Shown: piece by piece, positions 35,696-47,716 of the stretch | How the letters are laid out: each line of letters starts with the position of its first letter | Position numbering within the stretch: the stretch's first letter is position 1 | Origin: a bacterium | GTDB lineage: Bacteria; Bacillota; Bacilli; Lactobacillales; Streptococcaceae | Length of the DNA: 64,000 nt | NCBI GenBank assembly: GCA_905221435.1 | Contig: CAJNDD010000007.1 | Location: forward strand, 1 to 64,000 | Reading direction: 5' to 3' | The notes under the pieces: model-generated | The model's database searches: none | The model's input: the letters and a program-made list of their open reading frames with translations, nothing else | Told to the model about the DNA's origin: nothing | Position numbers and translations under genes: made by a program

Positions 35696-37978
35696 TTATA
35701 AAACAGTTAAAATCGCAACACTAATATCATCAATGACATTTTCTTGTTTAGAACGACTATTTGTCACTAGCATTTCAAGGTTTCCTGCATTTTCAAAGTA
35801 GAAGGAAGTTCCCTTGGCATTGAATACTACCAATAGATGTTCTGGTCCGCCGTGAATCTCGTAAACAATCCATCCGCTATTTTCTACAGCTGTGTGGACA
35901 AAGACATGACGGTAAACTTCTTCGTATGTAGGATAGGAGAAGGCACTGGTCTGTGTTTTCAGTCGAATAATCTGACGGACAAACTCAATGCTTTCTTGTC
36001 TTTCATTGATCAAATCCCAGTTTACCTGATTGACACTATCAGGAGCGTTGTAACTGTTCATAGCGCGTTCTCGGTCTGCTGGAGTGAGTTCTCCGTGTTC
36101 ACCAGTTGGAATCAACTTAGTCCGTCCAAACTCTTGACCAAGTTCCATAAAGGACATACCTTGCATGAGAAGGTTCATGGCTGTCGCTGTCTCGACCTTA
36201 CGCATAATCTGGTCAGAACTTTGATCTGGATGAAGGGTTGCTAACAAGTCATGAAGATTGTAATTATCATGGGCTTCTACATAGTTAAGGACTTGGTTTG
36301 GACTAAGATATGACCCCAACTCTCGGCTACCAAGAATTGCCTTGGCTACGATTGGTTCTGTGGCAGCACCACTGACAAATCCTGACTTGATTGTACCATA
36401 AACTTCTCCTCCTTTGACCGCATCACGCTGATCATCGTTGAAGAATCCAATATTTGGCATCTGGTAGGCATTGTCCTTTTTAGCCTTGTCATAAGGAGCA
36501 AGACCTGTCCCCATATCCCAACCTTCTCCATAAGTGAGAATACGCGGATCAACTTCATCAAGTGCCCAACGAATTGCCTGCATGGTTTTGACATCGTGGA
36601 TTCCCATCAAGTCGAAACGGAAACCGTCAATATTGTATTCTTTCACCCAATAAAGGAGTGAGTCAATCATATACTTGCGGTACATTTCGTGTTCGCTTGC
36701 GGTTTCATTTCCTACACCTGTGCCATTTTGGAAGGTTCCATCTGGATTCATACGATAGTAATAATCAGGTACAGTTGTTTGGAAGGGTGCGTCAACCGTT
36801 GAGAAGGTGTGGTTGTAAACAACGTCCATAATGACACCAATTCCTGAATCATGATAAGCCTGAATCATGGTCTTGAGGTCTCGAATAACCTGACCAGGAT
36901 CATCTGGATTGCTAGAGAAGCTTGGTTCTGGCGCATTATAGTTTTGAGGGTCATAACCCCAGTTATAGGTTACATTTCCCTCCTCGTCATATTCCTTGTG
37001 TCGATCAAAGATTGGTTGAAGTTGAACATAGTTGCAACCAAGTTCTTTGATATAGTCAAAGGCAGTTGCTTGGCCGTATTGGTTAGTCGTTCCTGTCTGG
37101 GCAGCCCCAAGGAAAGTTCCTCGAAGGTTTTCTGGAACACCAGATGTTGGTGATTTTGTAAAATCACGAATATGCATCTCACAGATAACTGCTTTACAAG
37201 GATTTTCCAAACGCCAAGAAGCTTTCGTACCATGTTTGACTTCAAAGCCTTCTACCTGTCTCTCTTCATGAGATAGAATTACAGAACGTTTTCCGTCAGG
37301 GCTTGTAGCGATAGTATATGGGTCTCGTGTCAAAGTCTGGTGGTGTGGAAACTCGATCTGATACTGATAAGCTTTACCTGCAAGATTTTCATCCAGATCT
37401 AGACTCCAAACACCAATAGTATTGTACTTATGGCTGTATGAATAGCTATTCCCACGTTCAAGATTAAAGGTTTTCCAAACAGGCGCGTCGTTACTTGTAT
37501 TTTCATAAACAACCACCTGTACAGCAGTAGCTGTAGGAGCCCAGAGTTTAAAGCTTGTCTGGTAGTCTGAGATACTATAACCCAACTCTCCCTGGTATCC
37601 CCAATGATGGTCAAAACTAGCGCTGTGGATAGCTTTATCAAAAGCAAAAGGATTTTGGTCTTTGTAGTAAGGACTTGCGATAGCTGGATTTTCAGAATAG
37701 TAAACCGTATCGTCTCCTTCTAAGATCCAAATCTCAGTCAACAGTGGATAATGGTTGAAACGGACGAGATAGTCTTTTGTCTTTCCATCTATTTCAACAG
37801 AAAAGGTCAAAGACTCCAGTTTTTCAACACTTTTGACTGTAAAGGAGAACTGTGCTCCAAAATAGTCATTTTCATAATACAAATTTTCTTTAACATCTGC
37901 CTGTTTTCTACTGAATGAACAAGCACCATAATCCCCATTTTTTCGATGAAAATGGATGACTACAGGGTAATTATACAT
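35696..37978 (-). CDS. pulA: Type I pullulanase, intracellular (760 aa)
   Basis: Hydrolyses alpha-1,6 links of pullulan, glycogen or limit dextrins. It has an N-terminal domain, then CBM48 (YQTSFKLWAPTATAVQVVVYE), then the GH13_14 barrel with the type I pullulanase signature YNWGYDPQNYNAPE, nucleophile Asp in DGFRFDLMGIHD, acid Glu in LTYGEGWDMG and VEAHDNYNLHD. There is no signal peptide or LPxTG, so it is the cytosolic form, distinct from surface SpuA. AGGAAAAG precedes the ATG. Placed behind the glycogen operon it can debranch the polymer that operon makes. Confidence 0.95.
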   Translation of the reverse strand: MYNYPVVIHFHRKNGDYGACSFSRKQADVKENLYYENDYFGAQFSFTVKSVEKLESLTFSVEIDGKTKDYLVRFNHYPLLTEIWILEGDDTVYYSENPAIASPYYKDQNPFAFDKAIHSASFDHHWGYQGELGYSISDYQTSFKLWAPTATAVQVVVYENTSNDAPVWKTFNLERGNSYSYSHKYNTIGVWSLDLDENLAGKAYQYQIEFPHHQTLTRDPYTIATSPDGKRSVILSHEERQVEGFEVKHGTKASWRLENPCKAVICEMHIRDFTKSPTSGVPENLRGTFLGAAQTGTTNQYGQATAFDYIKELGCNYVQLQPIFDRHKEYDEEGNVTYNWGYDPQNYNAPEPSFSSNPDDPGQVIRDLKTMIQAYHDSGIGVIMDVVYNHTFSTVDAPFQTTVPDYYYRMNPDGTFQNGTGVGNETASEHEMYRKYMIDSLLYWVKEYNIDGFRFDLMGIHDVKTMQAIRWALDEVDPRILTYGEGWDMGTGLAPYDKAKKDNAYQMPNIGFFNDDQRDAVKGGEVYGTIKSGFVSGAATEPIVAKAILGSRELGSYLSPNQVLNYVEAHDNYNLHDLLATLHPDQSSDQIMRKVETATAMNLLMQGMSFMELGQEFGRTKLIPTGEHGELTPADRERAMNSYNAPDSVNQVNWDLINERQESIEFVRQIIRLKTQTSAFSYPTYEEVYRHVFVHTAVENSGWIVYEIHGGPEHLLVVFNAKGTSFYFENAGNLEMLVTNSRSKQENVIDDISVAILTVL

Positions 37979-38044
37979 TTCTTTTCCTAATTTCTAATTT
38001 AATTTTTTATTCAAACTATCTGACATCTAGTTTTCAACTATTAT

Positions 38045-40012
<1,968 letters not shown>

Positions 40013-40092
40013 CTACCATAAATCAAGCCCTCCTCACAATAGAGAAGGACTGAAAAATGGTTTGTAGTGTAATATTTTCTAAAAAAGAGAAA

Positions 40093-41271
40093 TTATAACT
40101 CTTTTTCAAAATGACTTCGTACATAAACGAGGGATAGACAAGACAGGATAACAACACCACTTCCAATTATCAGAAAAGAAGAGAGATGAACACTTGGCAA
40201 CACCGTCATAAAGCCTTTTGCAATCGGCATAAATAGGATGGCTAAGGTAAAAATTGTGCTTAGTACCCTTCCCAAGTATTCCCCCTCAACCTTGGTTTGC
40301 ACCTGAGTAAAAAAGTGAATATTAAAAATCGTCATAAACAGTTCACAAACTAAATTTCCAGAAAAGGAAAGAAAAGTTGGCAGTGGTAATCCCATCATAA
40401 AAACTCCAACTCCAGTCAAAGCCAATAGAATCAAAAGATTATAAACACTTGCCTTTATTTTACTAGCTAGAAGAGCTCCGATAATCGAACCAATAGCGCC
40501 CATAGTCAAAATACTCGCATAAGCTCCTTCTACCCCGTATAGTCGATTTGAAAAAGGGAGGAGAAATTCAAAAGCTGCAAAAAAGAAATTAACACTGGAA
40601 GCTACTACCAAAAGGAAAAAGATCTCTTGCTGGCGCCAAATATAGCGAATCCCTTCTTTCATATCAGCAAAAATATTTCTCCAACTAAAAGTCTTTTTCT
40701 CTTGTTCCTGAGTCTCTTTTTTGGGAAGTAAAGCTACTAAGATAAATGCGATGAAAAAACTAATGGCATCTAAAACAAGCGTCATATGGAGACTGGCAAA
40801 TTGTAGAACGATGAAAGAAAGCACAGGGGAGCTAACGCCTACAACCTGCAAAACGAGCTCTAAGCGAGCATTATAGGTCACTATCTCGTCTTTCTCTACA
40901 ACCTCAGTTATAATGGCTTTGTTAGCTGTACGAGAAAATGCAAAGGCAACCGCCTGAACAATATTGGCAAAAATCAAGGCAGCAATCATCAAGCTATCAT
41001 TTCTGATGAAAGAAATAGCTAAACAGAGAACGCCACAAATCAAGTCTGTCGTCATCAAAATTTTGCGACGCGAAAAGCGGTCTGAAATCACTCCTCCAAA
41101 GGGATTGACCAGAATCGATGTAACCAACTCAGAAATTTGATAAATTCCAAGAACAGTCTGTCCTATCGTCCCCATCGATGCCAACCAAACACTGTTTCCA
41201 TAGTCATAGAGCATATTCCCTATTTTATTAACAGCCCCACGACTAATCAACTGGATTGCATGTCGATTCAT
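40093..41271 (-). CDS. MFS transporter (392 aa)
   Basis: About twelve membrane segments. The first-loop MFS motif is seen as NPFGGVISDRFSRRKILM, and the second half begins FFLLVVASSVNFFFAAFEFLLPF. It resembles the macrolide-efflux (Mef)-like/DHA3 group by the GGxxxDRFxRRKxL loop, but a drug substrate cannot be assigned. ATG 41271 has AGAGGAG 8 bases upstream. The gene lies 80 bases after the Rgg regulator on the same strand with an extended -10 (TGATACAAT) between them, so the regulator may control it. Confidence 0.87.
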   Translation of the reverse strand: MNRHAIQLISRGAVNKIGNMLYDYGNSVWLASMGTIGQTVLGIYQISELVTSILVNPFGGVISDRFSRRKILMTTDLICGVLCLAISFIRNDSLMIAALIFANIVQAVAFAFSRTANKAIITEVVEKDEIVTYNARLELVLQVVGVSSPVLSFIVLQFASLHMTLVLDAISFFIAFILVALLPKKETQEQEKKTFSWRNIFADMKEGIRYIWRQQEIFFLLVVASSVNFFFAAFEFLLPFSNRLYGVEGAYASILTMGAIGSIIGALLASKIKASVYNLLILLALTGVGVFMMGLPLPTFLSFSGNLVCELFMTIFNIHFFTQVQTKVEGEYLGRVLSTIFTLAILFMPIAKGFMTVLPSVHLSSFLIIGSGVVILSCLSLVYVRSHFEKEL

Positions 41272-41351
41272 ATAAAAAACTCCTCTCAAATTTTGAAACT
41301 ATTGTATCAAAACTGAAAGGAGTCTCTTTATTTTTCCCTTATTTGGGAAAT

Positions 41352-42215
41352 TTAAGCATTTACAAATTTTTCATAATGTTCCTGATAGTAAGCCACTTGC
41401 TCTGGAAGTCCAAGCACATCAAAAATATGCATAGCCTCCTGCATCTGACTACAACCCTCTTCTTTCAAGTCTCTCTGGTAGAGGGAGAAACCTTTGAGAT
41501 AATGGAAGATATTGCGCTCATAAAGCTTGATACCATTTCCAATCAACTTCTCCACATAACTCTCAAAATAGTCCGCATTCGCAAAAGAACGATTCTCCAA
41601 ACAATGCTGGTAACAGTTCAGAGCTAAAATCAAAACAAGTTTACGATGCCGACCAATTTCTTTGTAGTACTCTTCTCGCTCCATGACTTCTCTGCCAATC
41701 CGAGCAACATAGTCCACATTGTAGAAAGTATAGAGATTCCCGAAAAGAATCAACTCATACATGGTCCACTCTTCTGTTCGGAAAAGATAATCTGCTACTT
41801 TTTCCAAATCACTCTGACTCATCGTGTAATGAGCATCTCTTTGACAAATCAGCCCCTGTAACAAAATCCAATTCAGCTCAAAATAGAGGGGATTGGTCGA
41901 ACTTTTAGCCTTTTCAAGTTGTTCTCTTTGAAGCTTTTGAAAACCAGCAATATCATTTGAGTAGTAAAGCGGAATAATCTGCGCCATTAAGGCAACATGT
42001 TCATGATTTTGAAAATCCCTAGCCTTGTCCATGAAATTTTCAATAGTCACATGAATATTATCTAAAATCTCAAAGAAACGAGAAACTGCTAAATCAGATT
42101 CCCCAAGCTCGAAGCGAGATAATTGAGAGGTTGAACATGATTCACCTGCCGCCTCTTTCAAGGAGTACTTCCCACTTGTTCGAAATTCACGAAATACCTT
42201 TCCTAGATGTTTCAT
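41352..42215 (-). CDS. Rgg/GadR/MutR-family regulator (287 aa)
   Basis: N-terminal HTH_XRE domain (GKVFREFRTSGKYSLKEAAGESCSTSQLSRFELGESDLAVSRFFEIL) followed by the helical Rgg C-terminal repeat domain, which in this family binds short hydrophobic peptides. YLF-RTEEWTMYELILFGNLYTF is the usual Rgg block. No SHP-like peptide gene is visible near it. ATG 42215 is used, with GGAG and GGTG upstream. The start lies 2 bases before the ABC-F stop, implying co-transcription with that gene. The MFS gene downstream is the obvious target. Confidence 0.9.
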   Translation of the reverse strand: MKHLGKVFREFRTSGKYSLKEAAGESCSTSQLSRFELGESDLAVSRFFEILDNIHVTIENFMDKARDFQNHEHVALMAQIIPLYYSNDIAGFQKLQREQLEKAKSSTNPLYFELNWILLQGLICQRDAHYTMSQSDLEKVADYLFRTEEWTMYELILFGNLYTFYNVDYVARIGREVMEREEYYKEIGRHRKLVLILALNCYQHCLENRSFANADYFESYVEKLIGNGIKLYERNIFHYLKGFSLYQRDLKEEGCSQMQEAMHIFDVLGLPEQVAYYQEHYEKFVNA

Positions 42216-42217
42216 CT

Positions 42218-44119
42218 TTACACCTGCTCCGATAATTCTTCCCACTCAAGCATAGCCTCTTCTTGACGATGGCTAATTTTGTCCAGTTCAGCTTGCAATT
42301 CCATGAGTTTTTCGGCGTCGTTGGTTTCCAGCATCTGTTCAGAAATGGCTTGACTTTGAGTTTCTAACTCTTCGATTTCAGCCTCTAAACTCTCTATTTG
42401 TCGCATGAGCTTGCGGGCTTCTTTTTGACTTTCTTTCTGGGCTTGGTAGTCATTTGCTGGACTTGTTTCTTTTGCTTGATTACTAGTTGAAACTTCTTCT
42501 GTCTGGCTCGCTTCTACTTCTGCTTTCTTCTCAACATAGTAATCGTAATCACCCAAGTAAAGAGTCGAACCATTCTCGGACAATTCCAAAACATGAGTGG
42601 CTACACGGTTGATGAAATAACGGTCGTGGCTGACAAAAAGAAGGGTTCCATCAAAATCAATCAAGGCATTTTCTAACACTTCCTTGCTATCAATATCCAA
42701 GTGGTTGGTCGGCTCGTCCAAAATCAAGAAATTGTTGTTTTCCATTGAAAGTTTGGCAAGCAGTAAACGAGCTTTCTCGCCACCAGACAGCATTCCAACT
42801 GATTTTTTAACATCATCCCCTGAGAAGAGGAAAGCGCCAAGACGGTTACGGATTTCAACTTCTGGTGTCAGTTTAAAATCATTCCAAAGTTCATCCAGAA
42901 CAGTATTACTTGGTGTCAACTTGCTTTGAGTCTGGTCATAGTAGCCGACCTCAACATTGGCACCAAAACGCTTCTCTCCTTTGATAAAAGGAAACTGGTC
43001 CACGATAGACTTGATAAGGGTTGACTTACCAATACCATTTGGTCCTACGATGGCAACAGCATTCATTTTACGAAGGTCAAGATTGATAGGTTCTGACAAT
43101 ATTTCCCCATCATAGCCAATAGCAGCATTTTCAACAGTCAAAACGACATTTCCCGACGTTTTTTCAGACTGGAAGGTCATATTGGCTGATTTCTTGCCAG
43201 CTTCAGGCTTGTCCAAACGCTCCATTTTTTCTAGTTGTTTACGGCGAGATTGAGCACGTTTGGTTGTTGAAGCTCGGACTAGATTGCGATTGACAAAGTC
43301 TTCCAGAGCAGCGATTTCCTTCTGCTGCTTTTCATAGTTTTTTGCCTCAGTAGCTAGCTTTTGCTCTTTTTGTTCAACGAAACGAGAGTAATTTCCCACA
43401 TAACGGTCTAAAGAATGCTTGGTTAAATCGAGTGTAACCGTCGCAACCTTATCCAAAAAGTAACGGTCGTGACTGACAATAATGAGGGCACCGCTATAGT
43501 TCACCAAGTAATTCTCTAGCCAGGCAATGGTTTCGATATCCAAGTGGTTGGTCGGCTCGTCCAAAACCAAGAGATTAGGCTTTTCAAGGAGCATTTTTGC
43601 TAGAGCCAGACGAGTATTTTGACCACCAGAAAGCTCGGCTATTTTCATCTGCCACATAGACTCGTCAAACTTGAATCCATTCAAAATCGCTCGAATATCA
43701 GCTTCGTAAGTAAAACCACCAGCCTGTCGAAAATTCTCTGATAAGCGATCATAATCCGCCATCAGTTTATCCAAATCTTCACCTGACTTTTCACCCATCT
43801 CCAACTCCATCTGACGAAGTTGCTTCTCTGTCCGACGTAGATCATCAAAAACATGGAGCATTTCATCGTAGATGGTATTTTCAGACTCAAAACGGCTATT
43901 TTGGGCTAGGTAAGACAGAGAAATATCTTTTTTCTTATTGATTTCTCCACTAGTCGGCTCCTCTTCCCCAACTAAAATCTTCAAAAGAGTAGACTTACCT
44001 GCTCCATTTCTCCCAACGAGGGCAATTCGGTCTCGCTCATCGACTTGCAGATTGATATTATCAAAAAGGACTTCACCTGCAAAAGAACGTTCAATTTTAT
44101 TAGCTTGTAAAATAATCAT
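42218..44119 (-). CDS. ABC-F ATPase, YdiF/Uup-like (633 aa)
   Basis: Two ABC domains without membrane segments: Walker A GRNGAGKST and GPNGIGKST, signatures LSGGQN and LSGGEK, both Walker B with DEPTNHLDI. A charged linker separates them (KNYEKQQKEIAALEDFVNRNLVRASTTKRAQS). A long C-terminal coiled coil (residues about 565-633, RKLMRQIESLEAEIEELETQ) follows. ABC-F proteins act on the ribosome, relieving stalls or antibiotic binding. The long coiled-coil tail fits the YdiF group rather than the drug-resistance groups. It precedes the Rgg gene. Confidence 0.92.
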   Translation of the reverse strand: MIILQANKIERSFAGEVLFDNINLQVDERDRIALVGRNGAGKSTLLKILVGEEEPTSGEINKKKDISLSYLAQNSRFESENTIYDEMLHVFDDLRRTEKQLRQMELEMGEKSGEDLDKLMADYDRLSENFRQAGGFTYEADIRAILNGFKFDESMWQMKIAELSGGQNTRLALAKMLLEKPNLLVLDEPTNHLDIETIAWLENYLVNYSGALIIVSHDRYFLDKVATVTLDLTKHSLDRYVGNYSRFVEQKEQKLATEAKNYEKQQKEIAALEDFVNRNLVRASTTKRAQSRRKQLEKMERLDKPEAGKKSANMTFQSEKTSGNVVLTVENAAIGYDGEILSEPINLDLRKMNAVAIVGPNGIGKSTLIKSIVDQFPFIKGEKRFGANVEVGYYDQTQSKLTPSNTVLDELWNDFKLTPEVEIRNRLGAFLFSGDDVKKSVGMLSGGEKARLLLAKLSMENNNFLILDEPTNHLDIDSKEVLENALIDFDGTLLFVSHDRYFINRVATHVLELSENGSTLYLGDYDYYVEKKAEVEASQTEEVSTSNQAKETSPANDYQAQKESQKEARKLMRQIESLEAEIEELETQSQAISEQMLETNDAEKLMELQAELDKISHRQEEAMLEWEELSEQV

Positions 44120-44164
44120 ATATCTATTTTACTATCTTTTTCATTTTTGCACAATTGCAATGAA

Positions 44165-44194
44165 AAAAAGTTCGAGTGGTAAACTCGAACTTTT
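44165..44194 (-). terminator. Terminator after the DUF5105-like lipoprotein gene
   Basis: AAAGTTCGAGT pairs with ACTCGAACTTT around GGTAA and is followed by T on the minus strand. It lies four bases after the stop. Confidence 0.9.
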
Positions 44195-44198
44195 AACC

Positions 44199-45356
44199 TT
44201 AATATCCAATGCCTCCACGGAATGTGCGAGCCATATCTTTTAAGTCATAGTTTTTAGAAGAGGTATCGATGGTCCATTTTCCATCTTTCTTGGTCATTTT
44301 AATTTCATAACCCTCTTTCTTCATGTTATCACTAGTGTCTAGTGGAGTTGAATCAAATTGACTTGGTGCATTTTCTAAAATGTACTTCTCACCAGCTTTC
44401 ATAGCTTCTGAGTAGTTGCTGTATTTTCCTTTATTTTCTTCGTAGAATTTACGGCTCAATTCATGAATATCCAAGTTATCCAAGTCAATTGTCTCTGGTC
44501 TTACATAAACGACAGCATAATCTGGCAAGTATGTCTTCACCTTGTAATCAACTTTTGCTCTCTTAGCGTTTGCTTTGATGTAAGCATCTGCGAACGTTCT
44601 AAGTTCTGCATCAGAAGGTTTGTAGTTATAGAACCCTTTTCCAAATGACTCTACAAACTTCTTAATGAACTCTTCTTTATCTGCCTTAATATCATTTGAA
44701 ATTTCATCAACTTTATCAGAAGATTTCTTATCATCAGCAAGTGCAATAATCTGATTTTTATTATCAGTGACACTTAGCTTCGATCCCCCTCCAGTATTTT
44801 CACCATCTAAGAAAACACTATCAACATATTTCTTCATCGCATCTTTGGCTTCATCAATATGGTCTTCATATTTAGAAGGGTCAACCTTGATTGCAATATC
44901 ATTGTTTTTGTTTTTTGATTGTTCTTTGATATCTTCATAAAGACTTGGTGCAAAGTGAAGCTCATATTTAGCATCTTTGTCGATTTCATACACAACATAA
45001 CCAGCTACACTCTTACCTTTAGAAATACTATCTCCATAAGACATAAACTTAGTCTTACTGTCTGTTTCGTATATTTGGAGTGGCTCTACTTTTTCGTCTT
45101 TTTCATTATAAAGTGTAATATCGCGGCTAGTAAAACTAAATGTTTTATCGCGATTATTTTTTATTTCTACTTGAAGCGCAAGATAGTGTGAAGAGGAATC
45201 CTCATCTTTCGGTAAAATGTACATACCGTCTTTGACTGAAACTTCGAAATTCGAGTTCGAAGCTGTTCCATTATCACTAGCCTTTTTCGAAGCCCCACAG
45301 GCAACAAGTACTAAAGCTGATAAAAGCAAAGCAGAGTGCTTAAGAATCTTTTTCAT
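44199..45356 (-). CDS. DUF5105-like lipoprotein (385 aa)
   Basis: Signal peptide with lipobox LSALVLVACGASKK (Cys at about 20). Residues 35-150 form a DUF4352-like beta-sandwich (SHYLALQVEIKNNRDKTFSFTSRDITLYNEKDEKV). The C-terminal half (FIKKFVESFGKGFYNYKPSDAELRTFADAYIKANAKRAKVDYKV...) fits DUF5105, a family of secreted Firmicute lipoproteins. Function unknown, exposed on the outer membrane face. AAAGGAG precedes the ATG, and a promoter is seen upstream. Confidence 0.85.
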   Translation of the reverse strand: MKKILKHSALLLSALVLVACGASKKASDNGTASNSNFEVSVKDGMYILPKDEDSSSHYLALQVEIKNNRDKTFSFTSRDITLYNEKDEKVEPLQIYETDSKTKFMSYGDSISKGKSVAGYVVYEIDKDAKYELHFAPSLYEDIKEQSKNKNNDIAIKVDPSKYEDHIDEAKDAMKKYVDSVFLDGENTGGGSKLSVTDNKNQIIALADDKKSSDKVDEISNDIKADKEEFIKKFVESFGKGFYNYKPSDAELRTFADAYIKANAKRAKVDYKVKTYLPDYAVVYVRPETIDLDNLDIHELSRKFYEENKGKYSNYSEAMKAGEKYILENAPSQFDSTPLDTSDNMKKEGYEIKMTKKDGKWTIDTSSKNYDLKDMARTFRGGIGY

Positions 45357-45385
45357 AATAAAATTCTCCTTTAATTATTTATTAT

Positions 45386-45413
45386 ATTTTACCATATTAA
45401 TAAAAAAAATCAA
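45386..45413 (-). promoter_or_regulatory. Promoter of the DUF5105-like gene
   Basis: TTGATT (45413-45408), 16 bases, TAAAAT (45391-45386) on the minus strand, 30 bases before the ATG. Confidence 0.6.
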
Positions 45414-45821
45414 CCTTTTATAGGTGAGACTTAAATTTTTTTGAATGATTAGATTATGAATAATCCTATGATAAGGTGAGATATCAATTGGTAAAATCTG
45501 AATTTTCCAATTAAATTAAGATAAAATCTTCATTCTAAATAGAGTAAGAAACTTTTTTGTCAAATGGATGCAGACTAATAATGGGAGAAACCACCTCCAT
45601 ACTATTCTTTAAATAAAAAAGAGACTAATCAAACTCTGAAGATTATTTTGAGAGAAGTCAACTGTTTGTCTAACCTATTTCCAGAGGTATACAGAGAATG
45701 ACTCTGAATGTACCATTCCCAACAGAATTATAGATAACTTGAACAATACTGTATCTATTATGTCAAACAATAAAGCATTCAAAAACAAGTTTCAAGCTTT
45801 TTCAGAAAGTTATGCTAACGT
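45414..45821. other. Gene-free gap with an open but startless frame
   Basis: No gene with a start and ribosome site. On the + strand a frame open from about 45657 to 45849 encodes ...NRIIDNLNNTVSIMSNNKAFKNKFQAF..., without a credible start, overlapping the pgm promoter. It may be the tail of a lost gene. The remainder is AT-rich with no other recognisable signal. Confidence 0.35.
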
Positions 45822-45863
45822 TTTACTAAAATGTCAAATCGTGATATAATGAAAGCGATTAAA
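45822..45863 (+). promoter_or_regulatory. pgm promoter with cre site
   Basis: TTTACT (45822-45827), a 17-base spacer and TATAAT (45845-45850, with TG upstream) form the promoter. TGAAAGCGATTAAA (45850-45863) overlaps the transcription start and closely matches the CcpA cre consensus, which predicts catabolite repression. Confidence 0.75.
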
Positions 45864-45887
45864 GCAAATAAACAAAGGAGACACTCT

Positions 45888-47606
45888 ATGACTTACCAAG
45901 AAAATTATCAAAAATGGGTCGATTTTGCTGACCTTCCAGACTACCTTCGTCAAGATTTGGAAAATATGGACGAAAAAACAAAGGAAGATGCCTTTTATAC
46001 CAATCTTGAATTTGGTACTGCTGGTATGCGTGGTTTGATCGGTGCTGGTACAAATCGTATCAATATCTATGTTGTTCGTCAAGCAACTGAAGGTTTGGCT
46101 CGTTTGATTGAATCAAAAGGTAGAAATGAAAAAGAACGTGGTGTGGCAATTGCCTACGATAGTCGTCACTTCTCACCTGAGTTTGCCTTTGAATCTGCGG
46201 CAGTTCTTGCTAAACACGGTATCAAATCTTACGTATTTGAAAGCCTCCGTCCAACTCCAGAACTCTCATTTGCGGTTCGTCACCTCAACTGTTTTGCAGG
46301 TATCATGATTACTGCTAGCCATAACCCTGCTCCATTTAACGGTTACAAGGTTTACGGTGAAGACGGTGGACAAATGCCTCCACATGACGCGGACGCTTTG
46401 ACGACTTACATCCGTGCTATCGAAAATCCATTCGCTGTCGAAGTTGCTGATGTGGAAGCTGAAAAAGCTTCTGGCTTGATTGAAGTTATCGGCGAAGCTG
46501 TCGATGTGGAATACCTCAAAGAAGTTAAAGACGTAAACATCAACCCAACCTTGATTGAAGAGTTTGGTAAAGACATGAGGATTGTCTACACACCACTTCA
46601 TGGTACTGGTGAAATGTTGGCTCGTCGTGCTCTTGCTCAAGCAGGATTTGATTCTGTTCAAGTTGTTGAAGCGCAAGCAAGTGCTGACCCAGACTTCTCA
46701 ACTGTAAAATCTCCAAACCCAGAAAACCAAGCAGCCTTTGCACTTGCTGAAGAACTCGGCCGTCAAGTTGGTGCTGATGTTCTTGTGGCGACTGACCCAG
46801 ACGCTGACCGTGTTGGTGTTGAAGTTCTTCAAAAAGATGGTAGCTACCTCAACCTTTCAGGTAACCAAATCGGTGCTATCATGGCTAAATACATCTTGGA
46901 AGCTCATAAGAGTGCTGGAACCCTTCCTGAAAATGCTGCTCTCTGCAAATCCATCGTATCAACTGACTTGGTAACGAAGATTGCTGAAAGCTACGGCGCA
47001 ACTATGTTCAACGTCTTGACAGGTTTCAAATTTATCGCTGAAAAAATCCAAGAATTCGAAGAAAAACACAATCACACCTACATGATGGGATTTGAAGAAA
47101 GCTTCGGTTACTTGATTAAGCCATTCGTACGTGATAAAGATGCTATCCAAGCCGTTCTTGTCGTTGCTGAGCTTGCTGCTTACTACCGTTCACGTGGTTT
47201 GACTCTTGCTGACGGTATCGAAGAAATCTACAAAGAGTACGGTTACTACGCTGAAAAGACTATTTCTGTTACCCTTTCTGGTGTTGATGGTGCCGAACAA
47301 ATCAAAGCGATTATGGCTAAATTCCGTAACAATGCTCCAAAAGAATGGAACGCAACAGCTATCACTGTCGTAGAAGACTTCAAGGCTCAAACTGCTACTG
47401 CTGCAGATGGCACTGTTACAAACTTGACAACTCCTCCAAGTGATGTGTTGAAATACACGCTTGCTGACGGTTCATGGATTGCTGTTCGCCCTTCAGGTAC
47501 TGAACCAAAAATCAAGTTCTACATTGCCGTTGTGGGCGAAAGCAACGAAGATTCACAAGCTAAGATTGCTAACATCGAAGCGGAAATCAATGCTTTTGTA
47601 AAATAA
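45888..47606 (+). CDS. pgm: Phosphoglucomutase, phosphohexomutase family (572 aa)
   Basis: Interconverts glucose-6-phosphate and glucose-1-phosphate, feeding glycogen (GlgC) and UDP-glucose for capsule or teichoic acids. The active serine loop is GIMITASHNPAPFNGYK, the metal loop ATDPDADRVGV, the sugar loop GFEESFGYL and the phosphate loop RPSGTEPKIKFY. ATG 45888 has AAGGAG 7 bases upstream; the open frame from 45831 contains the promoter and is not the start. 572 residues is the streptococcal PgmA length. Confidence 0.96.
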   Translation: MTYQENYQKWVDFADLPDYLRQDLENMDEKTKEDAFYTNLEFGTAGMRGLIGAGTNRINIYVVRQATEGLARLIESKGRNEKERGVAIAYDSRHFSPEFAFESAAVLAKHGIKSYVFESLRPTPELSFAVRHLNCFAGIMITASHNPAPFNGYKVYGEDGGQMPPHDADALTTYIRAIENPFAVEVADVEAEKASGLIEVIGEAVDVEYLKEVKDVNINPTLIEEFGKDMRIVYTPLHGTGEMLARRALAQAGFDSVQVVEAQASADPDFSTVKSPNPENQAAFALAEELGRQVGADVLVATDPDADRVGVEVLQKDGSYLNLSGNQIGAIMAKYILEAHKSAGTLPENAALCKSIVSTDLVTKIAESYGATMFNVLTGFKFIAEKIQEFEEKHNHTYMMGFEESFGYLIKPFVRDKDAIQAVLVVAELAAYYRSRGLTLADGIEEIYKEYGYYAEKTISVTLSGVDGAEQIKAIMAKFRNNAPKEWNATAITVVEDFKAQTATAADGTVTNLTTPPSDVLKYTLADGSWIAVRPSGTEPKIKFYIAVVGESNEDSQAKIANIEAEINAFVK

Positions 47607-47618
47607 GAAATTATAAGA

Positions 47619-47646
47619 GATGAGATAAAACGATCTCATCTTTTTT
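47619..47646 (+). terminator. Terminator after pgm
   Basis: GATGAGAT (47619-47626) pairs with ATCTCATC (47633-47640), followed by TTTTTT. Confidence 0.92.
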
Positions 47647-47716
47647 CGTATCAAATCTAAGCAATTTTAGAAACTTTATGGCATACTAGACTTATCAATG
47701 AAAGCGAGGTAATCTC

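Noticed and set aside
40093..41271. Calling the MFS gene a macrolide efflux pump (mef)
   Set aside because: Only the general loop motif matches; no paired msr gene and substrate cannot be read from the sequence.
45831..45887. Longer start of pgm at 45831
   Set aside because: The segment holds the -10 box and cre site; AAGGAG is placed for 45888.
46266..46676. 136-aa minus-strand ORF inside pgm
   Set aside because: Antisense shadow of pgm; no ribosome site.
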